Below, in pieces: positions 26,706 to 39,610 of a stretch of 64,000 nucleotides of DNA; within the stretch, counting starts at the first letter, position 1, and the number at the start of each line of letters is the position of its first letter. The notes beneath the pieces are model-generated. The model was not told the origin of the DNA and made no database searches. It saw nothing but the letters and a program-made list of their open reading frames with translations. The stretch is taken from NCBI RefSeq assembly GCF_024679245.1, contig NC_090188.1, forward strand, positions 32,533,624 through 32,597,623. Reading direction: 5' to 3'. The position numbers and the translations under genes are program-made. The stretch comes from Pseudorasbora parva (Eukaryota; Chordata; Actinopteri; Cypriniformes; Gobionidae).

Positions 26706-29680
26706 ATAATGGCAGTGAATAGAAGCCCACAATTTGAAGACCAAAAAGTGTATCCATCCATTATAAATCTAATCCATACGGCTCCGTGGGGTTAATAAAG
26801 GCCTTCTGGAGTTTCTTCTGAAAAATATCCATATTTAAAACTTCATAAAGTAAAAAAATGTAGCTTCCGGTGGCCTTCCATATTCAACTTACGAAGAATG
26901 TGTAATTTGCTACCATTATAAAGCTTAGATTACCCAGGACATCTTTTTAATATAACTCCCATTGTATTCATCTGAAAGAACAATGTCATATACAAGATGG
27001 CTCGAGGCTGAGTAAATCATGGGCTAATTTTAATTATTAGGTGAACTATTCCTTTAAATTAGTAACACCCCCATTTGAAGTTGGTCACTCAACAATTCTT
27101 CTAAGGCAGCATACTAAACAAAATGCACAAAACGGACTGATTTGAAACACTGTACATAGTCAGATAACACATATAGCTTTATTTACAAAACACAATGTTC
27201 ACAGTTGTAATAGTCATATATTAGCATGCTGCTAAGCTAATGACTCAATATTCTAAGGGCCTTTCACATAACTTGTGTCAAGTTTCCCCATCATATGAGG
27301 CTTTATGAAACAAATTTGCGACAACTAGCGAGTTTGATATCCGCCAGTCAAGCCATTTCTAAACTATTTGATGATGACCTGTCATTTTTTCAATGACTAT
27401 TCTAAAATTGTCTGTAAATTTGTGGCTGTCGTACTTGATTTTGCCTCATTAATGCAGTATTTTGGAGCACAAAGCAGCAAAAAAAAAAAAAAAAAAAAAA
27501 GGTTTAAAGGCTGTCACACTTTATGAAGAGATCTTGAATCTCTCATAATTTCAATTTATTCATCTATTTTTTACATTATTTGTTTTATTTTTAATACTTG
27601 CACATGCTTTGTTTTCTGTCATCTGACCTTTATTAGGCTTGCCTTGCTTGAAATGTGTAATTGTCAACATTAGTATGTCACATAGCTTTTATATATAAAA
27701 AAAAGAAACAAAAAGAAAGTAAAGATAACAGCTATTTTTTCCCTTCTGTGATGCTTCAAAGCCATTGCCAGGTCTTCTTTGTGCACATTTCCCACTCTAC
27801 TATCCCACTTTACTTTATTACCCAGAAAAAAAAAACTGCCCTTTTATGAAACGAGAGCATTTTTGGAGTTGCCAAAAACAGTGCACGCTGACAGTGAAGT
27901 GCCTTGACCCCTAGAGGACTGCACAGTTTGGGGGCCTTTTAGAAGTTTTGCTCTGACATTTGTGCTTTTTTCAGTTGCTTATAAACATATTAATGGCAAA
28001 AGTGTCATTACACTATATTCAGCACAAACTGGGCTACCATAATATGCTAGCAACATGTATGTATGTACATGCTTGTATTTTTGAGAGAATAACATTTTTG
28101 CATGGTTTAATCACTGAATTAAGGCCACAAAACAAACAATAGATATGTGTCCACAATACTTTGACTAATGGATGTTGTTTCCCAGAATTTTTGCATTTAG
28201 ACCTTCAGAGACTAATCAGAGACTAGACGTAGCATACCCTAATTTTTACTTGCATACTTCTCACATGTTGCTGATATCAGGGGCGTCACTACACCCTTTT
28301 TGTATTTGCAAACCTCATTATGACCCTCTTATCAATTTTTATCAACGTAATTGCATTATCAATTTAAAACCATAATTTACATACAAAGCGTTATGGAATC
28401 ATTTAATGTTGGTTTCTTCATCTTTCAACACACACAAGTGCACACAAGTCTCGTTTACAAGATAAAATGCTTCAAACAAACATACAATCCTCTGACACGA
28501 TCTGGGATGTCATTAAAATAAACCATCCACTTCAAATTAAATTTTTCAAATTAAGGATCGCTGCAGTGCATTTTTGGATTCTCAGGTTTGGATCAAGTTA
28601 GAGATTTTGAACTCACAAACTTGAAGACAATTCACAAATATTATTATCCTGCCGATAAATAACCAGTTGATAGACAGTTCTTTACTGTATATTAACGAGC
28701 CATGATGTGACATTGCTTGTCAATCACAAATAACATTTAGCTACACTACACTGAAAAAATTGTTACCTAAAAATTGTGCTACAAGTGGTAACATCAAAAG
28801 TATACATATATATTTTTTAAATATCATGTTTTATTAAACATTACTGAATCAACTTTTAGGGATCAGATCAGATTTAGGGGTCAGATCGGGTAGAAATAGC
28901 TCTTGAAAATAAATATTGCTAATTTTTTATTAATTGTATGTCTACAATCACAAGCTACACAAATCTAAATGACTATTATCAATGATGCTGTGTACGCTGG
29001 AAGTACCTGCCTGTGGCACTATTTACAGATTGCTGTATAAAATTGCACCATGGATATGTTGTAGTGTACGGCAGAATTACAACCATCAACCGTTATACAT
29101 AATTTTACCACCAAGCCCCACACACAACATCCTCACTGCGCTCTTCAAATCATACAAAAATCAATAACAATAAACGCTGCATGAAAAAAAGACAAGGATA
29201 TCTGAAAATGTCAACTACAGACGCCCACCAATCTTTTATCCTCATCTGCTAATCTGAACAGTCTGACAATAGCCACAATTTATTTGCCTCTATTTCCACT
29301 CAGCCTCACGGCATTTCCAGCAACGTTTTGAGATTTTTATTACGGTTGTCAGTTTGTCTTTGGCAGACGTGACGGTATAATTCATACATCATCAGACGCT
29401 CAGTTTGGAGAGCTGTATCTGGCTGCTTCAGTAATGAAGGTGTGCAGAGAAGATGCAGAGACCGATTTGTGAGACGCTGCCACACAGAGATAGAGATACA
29501 ATTATCTCTCTGACTTCGCTCAAAGCAAAAACGCTGGGCTGTAACATCCCATTTCACCAACTCCAGGAACAAAATGGAAAGTTACGGCCCTGGTGCAAGG
29601 TTTATTTTGCAAAAGTAGTTAAAAAAAATCTCTCAAGCTAGTGGCAGGGAATGAATGATGCACATAACTGTGAGTCTAAC
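26706..29680. other. No gene recognised
   Basis: Three kilobases of AT-rich sequence with an A run at 27479-27500. Short frames have no motifs. Given the exon just above, this may be the first intron of a minus-strand gene. Confidence 0.4.
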
Positions 29681-29799
29681 CTTCAGTTCTTTGAGCCAAG
29701 ATTTGGGAGATGATAACAAATAAGCCAATCGCCAAACCCAGACAGCCCGATCGCCACCAGCTCCTCCTCATCTTCAGTTACTGCCTACTGCCAACCCAC
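29681..29799 (-). CDS. Candidate host exon with signal peptide (minus strand)
   Basis: Minus-strand acceptor 'TTTTTCCGCAG' precedes a 119-nt exon that ends CTGAAG before a GTTAGA donor. After 28 nt of 5' UTR with an in-frame-independent stop, ATG at 29771 has A at -3 and opens 30 codons plus one base, so the intron phase is 1. The peptide starts MRRSWWRSG and continues with a hydrophobic core CLGLAIGLFVIISQILA, then QRTE: a textbook signal peptide with likely cleavage after ILA. Phase 1 after a signal peptide is common in vertebrate secreted and membrane proteins. I do not recognise the gene. The downstream exon would lie at lower coordinates; none is identified. Chance occurrence cannot be excluded from one exon alone. 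Confidence 0.5.
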
Positions 29800-29956
29800 C
29801 TGCGGAAAAACAGACAGAGATGGTTTCATTTTAACAATTCAAAGACCAATAGATTGCTGTGAACCATGCATGCAGCATGTGACAAATGTACAAGATATTA
29901 AAATGTATAATAAAATTGTGATACTTTTTTTATTTATTTTTTACTGAGGTTACCTA

Positions 29957-30533
29957 AGCCCCTTTCACACTACGATTCCGGCAAATACACGGATAATGCG
30001 ACCCGGCATTTGTTCCCTGGCCGCTAGATTTGGCCCATTCACACTGCCAGCGAAATACCGTAATATGTGCGCTTTCACACACAACGCTTAACGGTCCCGG
30101 GTCGAGTTGACACGTGACATCCTGATGTGACGTATAATGGCGAGCGATCTCAGCTTCAGCGCGGATAGTAAGGAGCTCCGTGGTCTCGACTTGTGTCCAG
30201 TTTGCGCACATTTCTGCTTGTTTAATTTTAGTTTCTTTTGTATACGAACACTCTCTGCGTTTAAAACACCAACTAGCTCTTCTGGCACTGCAGGGTTGTA
30301 TTATTGAAAAAACAAGCTCTAGGAGTCGCACGATAACTACTTACACGTTGCGGCATTAGTTTCGGCTTTTGTTCACACAGCGCTCGTCCCGGGTCGAATA
30401 CCGCAATATTGCTAGGTCCCCGACCCGGGTCGAATTCGGTAATCAATCCCGGGACATGGTTGCTTTCACACAGAAGGCGACCCGGCAATGTTCCGGGAAT
30501 ATTGCTGATCCGATGTGCAGTGTGAAAGGGGCT
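29957..30533. mobile_element. MITE with AGCCCCTTTCACAC ends and CTA TSD
   Basis: Ends AGCCCCTTTCACACT and AGTGTGAAAGGGGCT are perfectly inverted, and CTA lies directly on both sides (29954-29956, 30534-30536). Internal 'GACCCGG' and 'CCCGGGTCGA' blocks occur several times in both orientations. The frame on the minus strand has no transposase motif. A 3-bp duplication points toward PIF/Harbinger, though CTA departs from the usual TWA. Confidence 0.85.
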
Positions 30534-30749
30534 CTAGAGAAGATTTAAACAGTGATTTGTAGATATCAGTCAAACACTTCCAAGACACCAAGTAAATACC
30601 CAATGCCCAACACCCAACACACACATGTTGGTCTATGTCAATGGTCGGCAACTGGCGGCCCGCCAGCAATAATATCTGGCCCGTGGCACGCCCACATCTG
30701 TCAAATCTGGCAGATTGTTTTGATAGCGGCTGGTTCTGAAATATATCTG

Positions 30750-30930
30750 TCAAGTGTAACGGAGGTGAGCTAATGAGAACTGTGCAGGTAAACTCCCGTT
30801 ATTTCAAGAGACGCTCAGTTCGCCTAGTGGCCAATGGAAAATTATGCAGCATTTAACCTCATCGTAGGAGCGTCAGACTCCCATGCAGAAAAGACCCGAG
30901 TTCGAGCCCCGCTCAGAGCGGACAGTGCGA
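30750..30930 (+). repeat. tRNA-like SINE segment (copy B)
   Basis: Reads 'TCGTAGGAGCGTCAGACTCCC', 'ATGCAGAAAAGACCCGAG', then the B-box-like 'GAGTTCGAGCCCCGCTC'. Same arrangement as the minus-strand copy at 26515-26705. Lies inside the hAT relic, so either it jumped into it or the hAT once carried a tRNA-like module. Confidence 0.5.
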
Positions 30931-31162
30931 ATTTATATCAACATTCAATCAGTTTTGTGTTAAGTGATTTTGCCTTCAAAAAATACAGCAATGTTTTTGC
31001 AGCAATGTTTTATTTTGGGATAAATTCAGAGCTTCCAATTTGAAAAGTTCTGAAAGACATTCAAGAGTCTGTGGAATAGATCGCTAGACACGCCTCTAAA
31101 AGAACCGTCATGAAATGTCCGGTATGATGACAAAACGAACAGTGAAATATTGAAACGTTTGA

Positions 31163-31492
31163 TTATATCGTGGGGCGTCGGCACCAACATGTGAACAATA
31201 ACAACTGAAATTCAGCTTCCTTTTTATCAAAAAATATTGACAAGAACCAGCAAAAAAGGTGCCATGCTTCGTCTCGTGGTGCCGTCTGATTCTTTGTGAC
31301 AACTTCGTTGCAGATTAGACACACCAGCTTTGCATTCACAAAACCAGGTCGGATGCATGCAGTCCTTCCAATTCTTCTTTGTATCCCTTTTTCGCTGTTA
31401 ACTTTCCCCTTTAGACTCTTTGATAGTGCTATCTTAAGTGTTAACATCACTCTGCAGTCGATGTAATCGTTTAGCCTAACTCTAAAACGCAA
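31163..31492 (-). pseudogene. hAT zinc-finger fragment, broken
   Basis: One minus-strand frame gives 'NAKLVCLICNEVV', and after a frameshift the neighbouring frame (from about 31302) gives 'RRHHETKHGTFF'. Together they match the C2H2 finger (VCLICxE...LRRHxETKH) found near the N terminus of Charlie-type hAT transposases and of host proteins derived from them. The finger would bind the element ends. The DDE core is missing, so only the N-terminal part survives. Confidence 0.7.
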
Positions 31493-31835
31493 ACGATTGC
31501 AAAAAAAGTAGTTTACTACGTGAGGATGCCAAGGAATAATTTTGAGCGTAAAAGTATGTTATGTGACGTCAAATAAGGTTTACAATAGGTTCAATGTGTA
31601 ACAAGCCAATTAAAATACATTTATTATTCAGAATATGGAAAGTGGAAATAATAAAAAAATTCGTTAAGAGCAATCAAACATGCCAATAATGGGCTTATTA
31701 TTCAAATCCTCTTTTATGTTTTGAGTTATTTTATTTATTTATTAAATTATCCCTTGACTATATTCTGGCCCGCCATCTAGTGGCAATTTTTTTTTGGCCC
31801 GTGGCCAAATTTACTTGACGACCCCTGATCTATGT

Positions 31836-32120
31836 GGTTTACAGGGACTCTCCATAGGCGTAATGGTTTTTATAATGTACAAACCGTATTTTCTAACCCC
31901 CTACACTGCTCCTGCCCCTAAACCTACCCATCACAGGAACATTCTGCATTTTTACTTTCTCAAAAAAAACATTATTTAGTATGTTTTTAAAGCTATTTGA
32001 AATATGAGGACATTTGAAATGTCCTCATAAACCACATGTATAGTCTAATACCAGTGTAATACCCATGTAGTTATACACATTTGTGTCTTCATACACCACA
32101 TAAACAGGCTCTCACACACA
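31836..32120 (+). repeat. Dispersed repeat next to CA tract (copy 2)
   Basis: Matches 1-191 in inverse orientation ('CTCCATAGGCGTAATGG', 'CCTAAACCTACCCATCACAGG', 'CATTCTGCATTTTTACTTT'). A third, related segment follows the CA tract at 32250-32430 ('CTTTCTGCATTTTTAGA'). Confidence 0.75.
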
Positions 32121-32430
<310 letters not shown>

Positions 32431-32781
32431 TTTCAAATATTTCATCTTTTTAGGGAACACCTGAACCACACACAAACACACTCACTTTCTTCTGCACAAG
32501 TCAATAAATTACTCATGGGAGCTCAAACTTCAGTACTGATTCAGTCAAAAGCAGATAAGTCTGTGCATTAAGCTGGCATGTGGATATTAAGTCGATTTTG
32601 CAGGCATGGTTACTGATCAGTGCACACTGAATTAATCCCAAAATGAAAGTTACATATGAAAAAAAAAGATAGAAAAGATAGAGATAAAAAAGATTACACA
32701 GCAAGAAACAGTAAGAATTTAAATACGGTAAGATATAAGGGCAGTTATTTTATATAATTAGTCTATCAACAATGTCTAAGG

Positions 32782-34085
<1,304 letters not shown>

Positions 34086-34087
34086 TA

Positions 34088-34145
34088 GCTCGAAGGCAAT
34101 GTAAGTCACTTTGAATAAAAGCATCTGCCAAATGCAAATACATAT
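34088..34145 (+). repeat. 3' tail of a tRNA-derived SINE
   Basis: 'GTAAGTCACTTTGAATAAAAGCATCTGCCAAATGCA' follows the conserved 3' tail of cyprinid tRNA-derived SINEs; compare 'TATAAAAGCATCCACCAAATGC' at 62164. The tRNA-like head is absent. Confidence 0.6.
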
Positions 34146-34519
34146 ACATAATATTCATGACTTAATGGCGGAAATCCCAAATTAAAAGGATAGGCAGTAT
34201 TTAAATGAATATACAGATTGACCAGATATCAAAAACATATCAGATTTAGAACCACATTTGAAAGTAATCCAAATTGGATGCCAAAAAATTTGCATCTCAT
34301 AAGTGTTTGCGTGCCAAAAATGTCCATCTATGCCAGATAAGAAAAGTGACTGACAGCATAAATTCTGCTTTAAATTGATAACATTCCAGTTTTCAAGGCT
34401 AGAAGCACACCTAGAAATTAAAATGCTGTTACCTGATTTACTTTCATATAAAATAGAGCATATATATAAGTATTTAAACACTACTGCTAATTAGCAAGTT
34501 CTCCCACTTAGAAATCATG

Positions 34520-35690
34520 CAGGGGTCTGAAATTGTCATCATAGGTGCATGTCCAATGTGAGAAACATAATAAACATTAAAAAAATCCAGAAATCACATT
34601 GTATGATTTTTTGTATGTTGAAAATGTATGTTAATATTTGGTACAGTAGCCTTTGCAATTACGGAGGTCAAACATTTCCTGTAGTTTTTCACCAGGTTTG
34701 CACACACTGCAGAAGGGATTTTGGCCCACTCCTCCACACAGATCTTCTCTAGATCCGCCAGGCCTGTCACTGAGAAACACAGAGTTTGAGCTCCCTCCAA
34801 AGATTCTCTATTGGGTTTAGGTCTGGAGACTGGCTAGGCCACGCCAGAACCTTGATATGCTTCTTACAGAGACACTTCTTGGTTATCCTGGCTGTGCTTT
34901 GGGTTATTGTCATGTTGGAAGACCCAGCCTCGACCCATCTTCAATGCTCTAACTGAGGTTGTTCCCTAAAATCTCGCAATACATGGCCCCGGTCATCCTC
35001 TCCTTAATACAGTGCAGTCGCCCTGTCCCATGTGCAGATTTAAGCAGGGGAACCTTCCGTGCCATGCATGATTTCAAAACATGACTTCTTTTTGCATTAC
35101 CAACAGTAACCTTGGAAGGTCCCAGCTCTTTTCAGGTCATTGATCAGCTCCTCCCATGTTGTTCTGGGCTTATTTCTCGCCTTTCTTCGGATCATTGAGA
35201 CCCCATGAGGTGAGATCTTGCATGGAACCCCAGTCGGAGAGAGATTGACAGTCAGGTTTAGCTTCTTCCATTTTCTAATGATTGCTCCAACAGTGGAACT
35301 TTTTTCACCAAGCTGCCTGGCAATTTCCTCTGCAGCCCTTTCCAGCATTGTGGAGGTGTACAATTTTGTCTCTGGTGTCTTTGGACAGCTCTTTGGTCTT
35401 GGCCATGTTAGTAATTGGATTCTTACTGATTGTATGGGGTGGACAGGTTTCTTTATGCAGCTAACGACCTCAAACAGGGGCATCTAATTTAGAATAATAA
35501 ATGGAGTGGAGGTGGACATTTTTAAGGCAGACTAAAAGGTCTTTGAGGGTCAGAATTCTAGCTGATAGACAGGTGTTCAAACACTTATTTGCAGCTGTAT
35601 CATTCAAATAAATAGTTAAAAAAATAACTATTTTTTAAATTATGTCCCTCACAGTGGACATGCAAGCATATATGATATATTCCCAAGTTC
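34520..35690 (-). mobile_element. Tc1-like element, internally deleted
   Basis: The left end 'GGGGTCTGAAATTGTCATCATAGGTGCATGTCCAATGTGAG' and the right inverse 'CTCACAGTGGACATGCA' are terminal-repeat partners; the right outer end is eroded. Between them a broken transposase is encoded on the minus strand. An internal deletion removed the middle of the gene. Confidence 0.85.
34594..35483 (-). pseudogene. Tc1 transposase pseudogene
   Basis: The N-terminal helix-turn-helix region is clear: '[21 protein letters not shown]', '[20 protein letters not shown]' and '[17 protein letters not shown]', with a frameshift before it (the usual '[15 protein letters not shown]' start is out of frame). Sequence corresponding to 'ARKVPLLK' is followed directly by 'GRLHCIKERMTGAMY', so the stretch with the first catalytic Asp is deleted. 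The second Asp region ('[11 protein letters not shown]') and the 'PNRE'/'[13 protein letters not shown]' end are present but in different frames. A C-terminal 'SVIAKA' matches the family end. It cannot encode an active enzyme. Confidence 0.85.
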
Positions 35691-36550
35691 TCCTGAGTCC
35701 ATATGGGAGAGGCAGACAGTAGTGGAGTATTTTAACTTTCCTTTTATTTTTACTTGAGTACAAGGAAAGCACTACATGTTTAATGCAATTAAGAGTTAAA
35801 GGTAAAAATACAACTTGTATTTATGAAATGTAGTGCAGTAAAAAGTATTACATTATATATTATTCTTTGAAATGTAGTAAAGTAAAAGTTTTCCAAAGAA
35901 AAAGACTGATGAAGTACACTTAAAATGTACTTCAGTAGCAAGTAAAAATACTTCACTACTGTCCGCCTCTGGATGCCAGCAAGTTCTCTGGGCCTGAGCT
36001 CATCTCAGATTATCCAAAAGAGAAGTGTAAATGTGTGCTGTGTTCATACAAGTCAATGTTTCAGCTTGTTTTAGGGAAAAATTTACATTGAATTCTTAGT
36101 CCTAAATACAAAATGGACAGTCCAAACTTATATCAGCGACAGGTGCAAAAGCAAACATCAGTCGTGGTATGAGGGGTGCATCAGTGCAAAGGCATGGGTG
36201 AAGACGTGCATATGTGTGAAAGTAACATTGACGTCGAGGCATATTTTGGGATTATGCATATACTGCCATACATACACTGTCATTTTTTCTGGTAAGCAAG
36301 ACAATGCCAGGCCTTATTCTGCATGTGCTGCAACACAGTGATTTCTTAGACACTCTACACCATAAAGTGAATGTGTTTGACTGCTTGACTGTAGTCCAAA
36401 TCTGTTTCCCACTAAAAATATGTAGCCCATCATGAAAAGGGAGATTCAGAGAATGATGACCATGGACTATTGAACAGCAATAGGGCAAATAATACACGTT
36501 CCACAAACTGCAACAATTAGTATCCTACACATGTAGCACATGTATACACA
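35691..36550. other. No gene seen
   Basis: 35740-35960 contains repeated 'AGTAAAA..TACTT' phrases (AAGTAAAAATACTTCACTACT), a common AT-rich repeat of fish; borders are not clear. Confidence 0.4.
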
Positions 36551-36555
36551 TTCTA

Positions 36556-36789
36556 CACTCTCAGAAAAAAGGTACAGTGCTGTCACTGGGGCGAAAGTGA
36601 AAAGGTACATATTTGTACCTTACTCACCCCTAAATGATACATATTAGTACATTAAAAGGTACATATCAGTACTTTAAGAGTGCAAATAGGTACATAGTAT
36701 TACCTTAAAGGTACATATTAGTACCTTTTCGGTTTTGTACCTTAGGTTACCGCCCCAGTGACAGCAATCTACCTTTTTTTCTGACAGTG
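36556..36789. mobile_element. Palindromic MITE with TA TSD
   Basis: Ends CACTCTCAGAAAAAAGGTAC and its inverse TTTTTTTCTGACAGTG, next inner blocks GTGCTGTCACTGGGGCG and CGCCCCAGTGACAGCA. TA flanks both sides (36554-36555, 36790-36791), as in Tc1/mariner-type insertions. The middle is a series of 'GGTACATAT..GTACCTT' steps. Confidence 0.9.
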
Positions 36790-36792
36790 TAT

Positions 36793-37970
36793 ATTTGATA
36801 TATTCCCCCATGACTAAATATATTTTGCTGGAATGTGCATTAAAGAACTCACGATGCATTGTGTCTGGACCAGACTGCCAAAAAAAGTTAAAATACATAA
36901 AAATGGATGAAAAGGTTCCACATTATTTTGCTGTTGAATATCTTGTTCCTCTCATAAATACGTTAGCTTAGAAAACAGCATTTCATTTTTATGTAAAATA
37001 GGCACTGTAGAAATATGTAGCTTACTCCTGAATGTTTATCATTTGATAAGTGGTATAAAGTGGTTCACATATTTCAAGCAATAGTCAACAGTAGTTAAAA
37101 TTCAGTGTATACAGTGGAGTATACGCAGTAAGAAGTACTATAGTTCTTATTCTCAACACAGCCGGTGAAGCACTCTTTAGCAGATCATTCACATTTCATT
37201 CATGAAGTGGGTTTGTTTTCTATTAACCAGCAGGTCTATAGCGTCAGCCCTCATGACTGCATTCACTCTGTTTAGCTACATATTTAAAACAACACAGAGA
37301 ATGAATAAATCTCATGTCATCTTTAAAGTAGATTGAAACCTGCAGCCCTTCCTGCTGCTGGTGTAACAGCGATCAGTGTAAGTTTGATCAGCCTTTTTGC
37401 ATCATTATTGTGCTGCCTGTAATGTTCCATTATTTCAACAACACTCTTCAAATTCTCAGCTTGCGTTTCTTAAGAAGAGCACAGATGGCTGGGCAGGGTT
37501 TTATTATCAAGGGTCTATGCATCTTTCACAGTAACATTTGATATCAAAGTACAAAGCTGCTGGATTTCCAGAAGGATCCAAAGACCTCTGAACAAGCTGC
37601 CTCCTGCTGTCAAAATTACCCAGAAGACATGAAGTTCCTAAACACCAACCCCGACAGCAAACGTTTTACATCCAGACTGTTATCCCTCAAACGCCCGCTC
37701 TCGTAGATCTGGATTTCCTCTGATCTGTCTTGCTATCAAAACACACAACTGATGTCAGAATGACAATGTGCAGATTTAATTAGCATTCACTGACCCCAAA
37801 CAGAAAGAGCAATTTTTCTACTGGGATTTAAAGTATTTGCATAATTTCAACATATTGCTTATACTCATGAGTTATGTCTGTGAAATTATCAGTATACAGT
37901 AGAGCATGTACAAATATATATCTTCATTAACAAAAAGATAGATCAGTGAAGTTTTCTCTATGAAATTTTT

Positions 37971-37977
<7 letters not shown>
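36793..37977. other. No gene seen; non-repetitive-looking
   Basis: 37130-37860 has even composition and no obvious repeat, so conserved non-coding or exon-poor intron sequence is possible. No frame above 60 codons has a motif. Confidence 0.4.
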
Positions 37978-38008
<31 letters not shown>

Positions 38009-38014
<6 letters not shown>

Positions 38015-39110
38015 ACTGGCCATAAGGTTTCCCTGCCAATGGCCCAAATGAAATGAAATTACATGAAACACCCAAGACAATAGGAAAGGCTCCAGCATCC
38101 CAGCAACCATGAAAGTAAAGTAAAGTAAAGTAAAGTAAAGTAAAGTAAAGTAAAGTAAAGTAAAGTAAAGTAAAGTAAAGTAAAGTAAAGTAAAGTAAAG
38201 TAAAATAAATGAAATGAAATGAAATGAAATGGACTGGCCATGGGGTGTTTCCCTCTCTATGGCCAGAGACAATGGAAAGGCTTCAGCATTCCAGCAACCA
38301 TGAAATAAAATGAAATAAAAAATTAAATTAAATGGCCATAGGTTGTTTCCTTGCCAATGGCCCAAAACAATTGGAAAGGCTCCAGCAACAATGAAATGAA
38401 ATGAAATGAAATGCAAAATGTAATTATTTGAAATGAAATGAAATGAAATGAAATGAAATGAAATGAAATGAAATTAAATTAAATTAATTAAATTCAATTC
38501 AAATGAATTGAATTGAATTGAATTGAATTGAAATGAAATGAAATGAAATGAAATGAAATGAAATGAAATGAAATGAAATTAAACTGACTGGGTGTTCCCT
38601 GACAATGGCCCAAGACAATGGAAAGGCTTCAGCATTCCAGCAACCATGAAATAAAATGAAATAAAAAATTAAATTAAATGGCCATAGGTTGTTTCCTTGC
38701 CAATGGCCCAAAACAATTGGAAAGGCTCCAGCAACAATGAAATGAAATGAAATGAAATGAAATGCAAAATTTAATTATTTGAAATGAAATGAAATGAAAT
38801 TAATTGAAATGAAATGAAATGAAATGAAATGAAATGAAATGAAATGAAATGAAATGAAATTAAATTAAATTAAATTAAATTAAATTAAATTAAACTGACT
38901 GGCCATAGGGTGTTCCCTGACAATGGCCCAAGACAATGGGAAAGGCTCCAGCATCCCAGCAACCATGAAATAAAATTAAATTAAATGGACTTGCAGTGGG
39001 TTGATTCCCTGTCAAAGGCCAGAGACAATGGGAAAGGATCCAGCATCCCAGCATCCATGAAATAAAATGGAATGGCCATAGGTGTTCTCCCTGCCAATGG
39101 CCCATAGACA
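38009..39110. repeat. Complex tandem array (about nine units plus pentanucleotides)
   Basis: A core of about 65-75 bp ('GGACTGGCCATAGG.TGTT', 'CCCTGCCAATGGCCCA', 'GACAATGGGAAAGGCTCCAG', 'CATCCCAGCAACCATG') recurs about every 90-250 bp, separated by expanded (AAATG)n, (AAAGT)n and (AAATT)n tracts. A larger block repeats with an offset of about 346 bp (38275 against 38621). A further core lies at 39306-39370. Minus-strand frames through the array (up to 152 codons) are artefacts of repeats with period near a multiple of three. Confidence 0.85.
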
Positions 39111-39117
39111 TGTATAT

Positions 39118-39610
39118 CGATCTCTTCAGTGGCGCAATCAGTAAAGCATAACGGCGGCTTCACTCAGCACACACAAGCAGTGCGGTGGCAGCGCAGAAGC
39201 TGCCCGGCGGAAGCAGAGCGCGCCCGTTGTGCTTTCACACTGGCAGCGTTTTAAGGTTAAAAGCAACCTTAAAGTTAAGATATGCCTCCAGTTTCAACCA
39301 TTTAAATGCCAATGGCCTGAAACAATGGGAAAAGGCTCCAACAACACCGCAAGAGGACTGGCCATAGGGTATTTTTTGTCATTTGCATTTTTAGTGCAAA
39401 TAGTGTGCCCTGTTGGTAAGTGTTATTCACACTAGCTCCACCTAACCTGTTTGGCCAAACCAGATGAGAAAAAAAAACAAACAAGTATATCAATGTCTTC
39501 AGTGGCGCAATCAGTAAAGCATAATGCAAGGAGTGCGGTGGCAGCGCAGAAGCTGTGCGTATGGAGAGCGGCAGCAGAGCGTGCACCTTGTGCTTTCACA
39601 CTGGCCATTT
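39118..39610 (+). repeat. Direct duplicate with tRNA-like A box
   Basis: Two copies, starting near 39124 and 39497, share 'CTTCAGTGGCGCAATCAGTAA' and 'GTGCGGTGGCAGCGCAGAAGCTG' through 'TGTGCTTTCACACTGGC'. 'AGTGGCGCAATCAGTAAAGC' resembles the 5' half (A box) of a tRNA. No clear B box follows, so promoter function is doubtful. Confidence 0.55.

Larger units (their letters stand above)
30639..31827 (-). mobile_element. hAT (Charlie-like) element relic
   Basis: Left end CAATGGTCGGCAACTGGC, right end the inverse of CAGGGGTCGTCAAGTAA: the CAGxGGTCxxCAA form is that of vertebrate Charlie-type hATs. Flanks GTCTATGT (30631-30638) and ATCTATGT (31828-31835) match in 7 of 8 bases. 'TGGCCCGTGGC' occurs near both ends. 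A broken zinc-finger frame lies on the minus strand. A tRNA-like SINE segment sits inside near the left end. Confidence 0.8.

Noticed and set aside
29954..30488. 125-codon minus-strand frame and its neighbours
   Set aside because: Lie inside a MITE with perfect ends; no transposase motif.
30840..30915. Functional tRNA gene
   Set aside because: Arms do not pair convincingly, and a second dispersed copy with shared upstream sequence points to a SINE-like repeat.
37958..38416. 152-codon minus-strand frame
   Set aside because: Runs through the tandem array and pentanucleotide tracts; composition and periodicity explain its openness.
38009..39110. CRISPR-like array
   Set aside because: Repeat cores are long, diverged and separated by simple repeats, not by unique spacers; the genome is eukaryotic.
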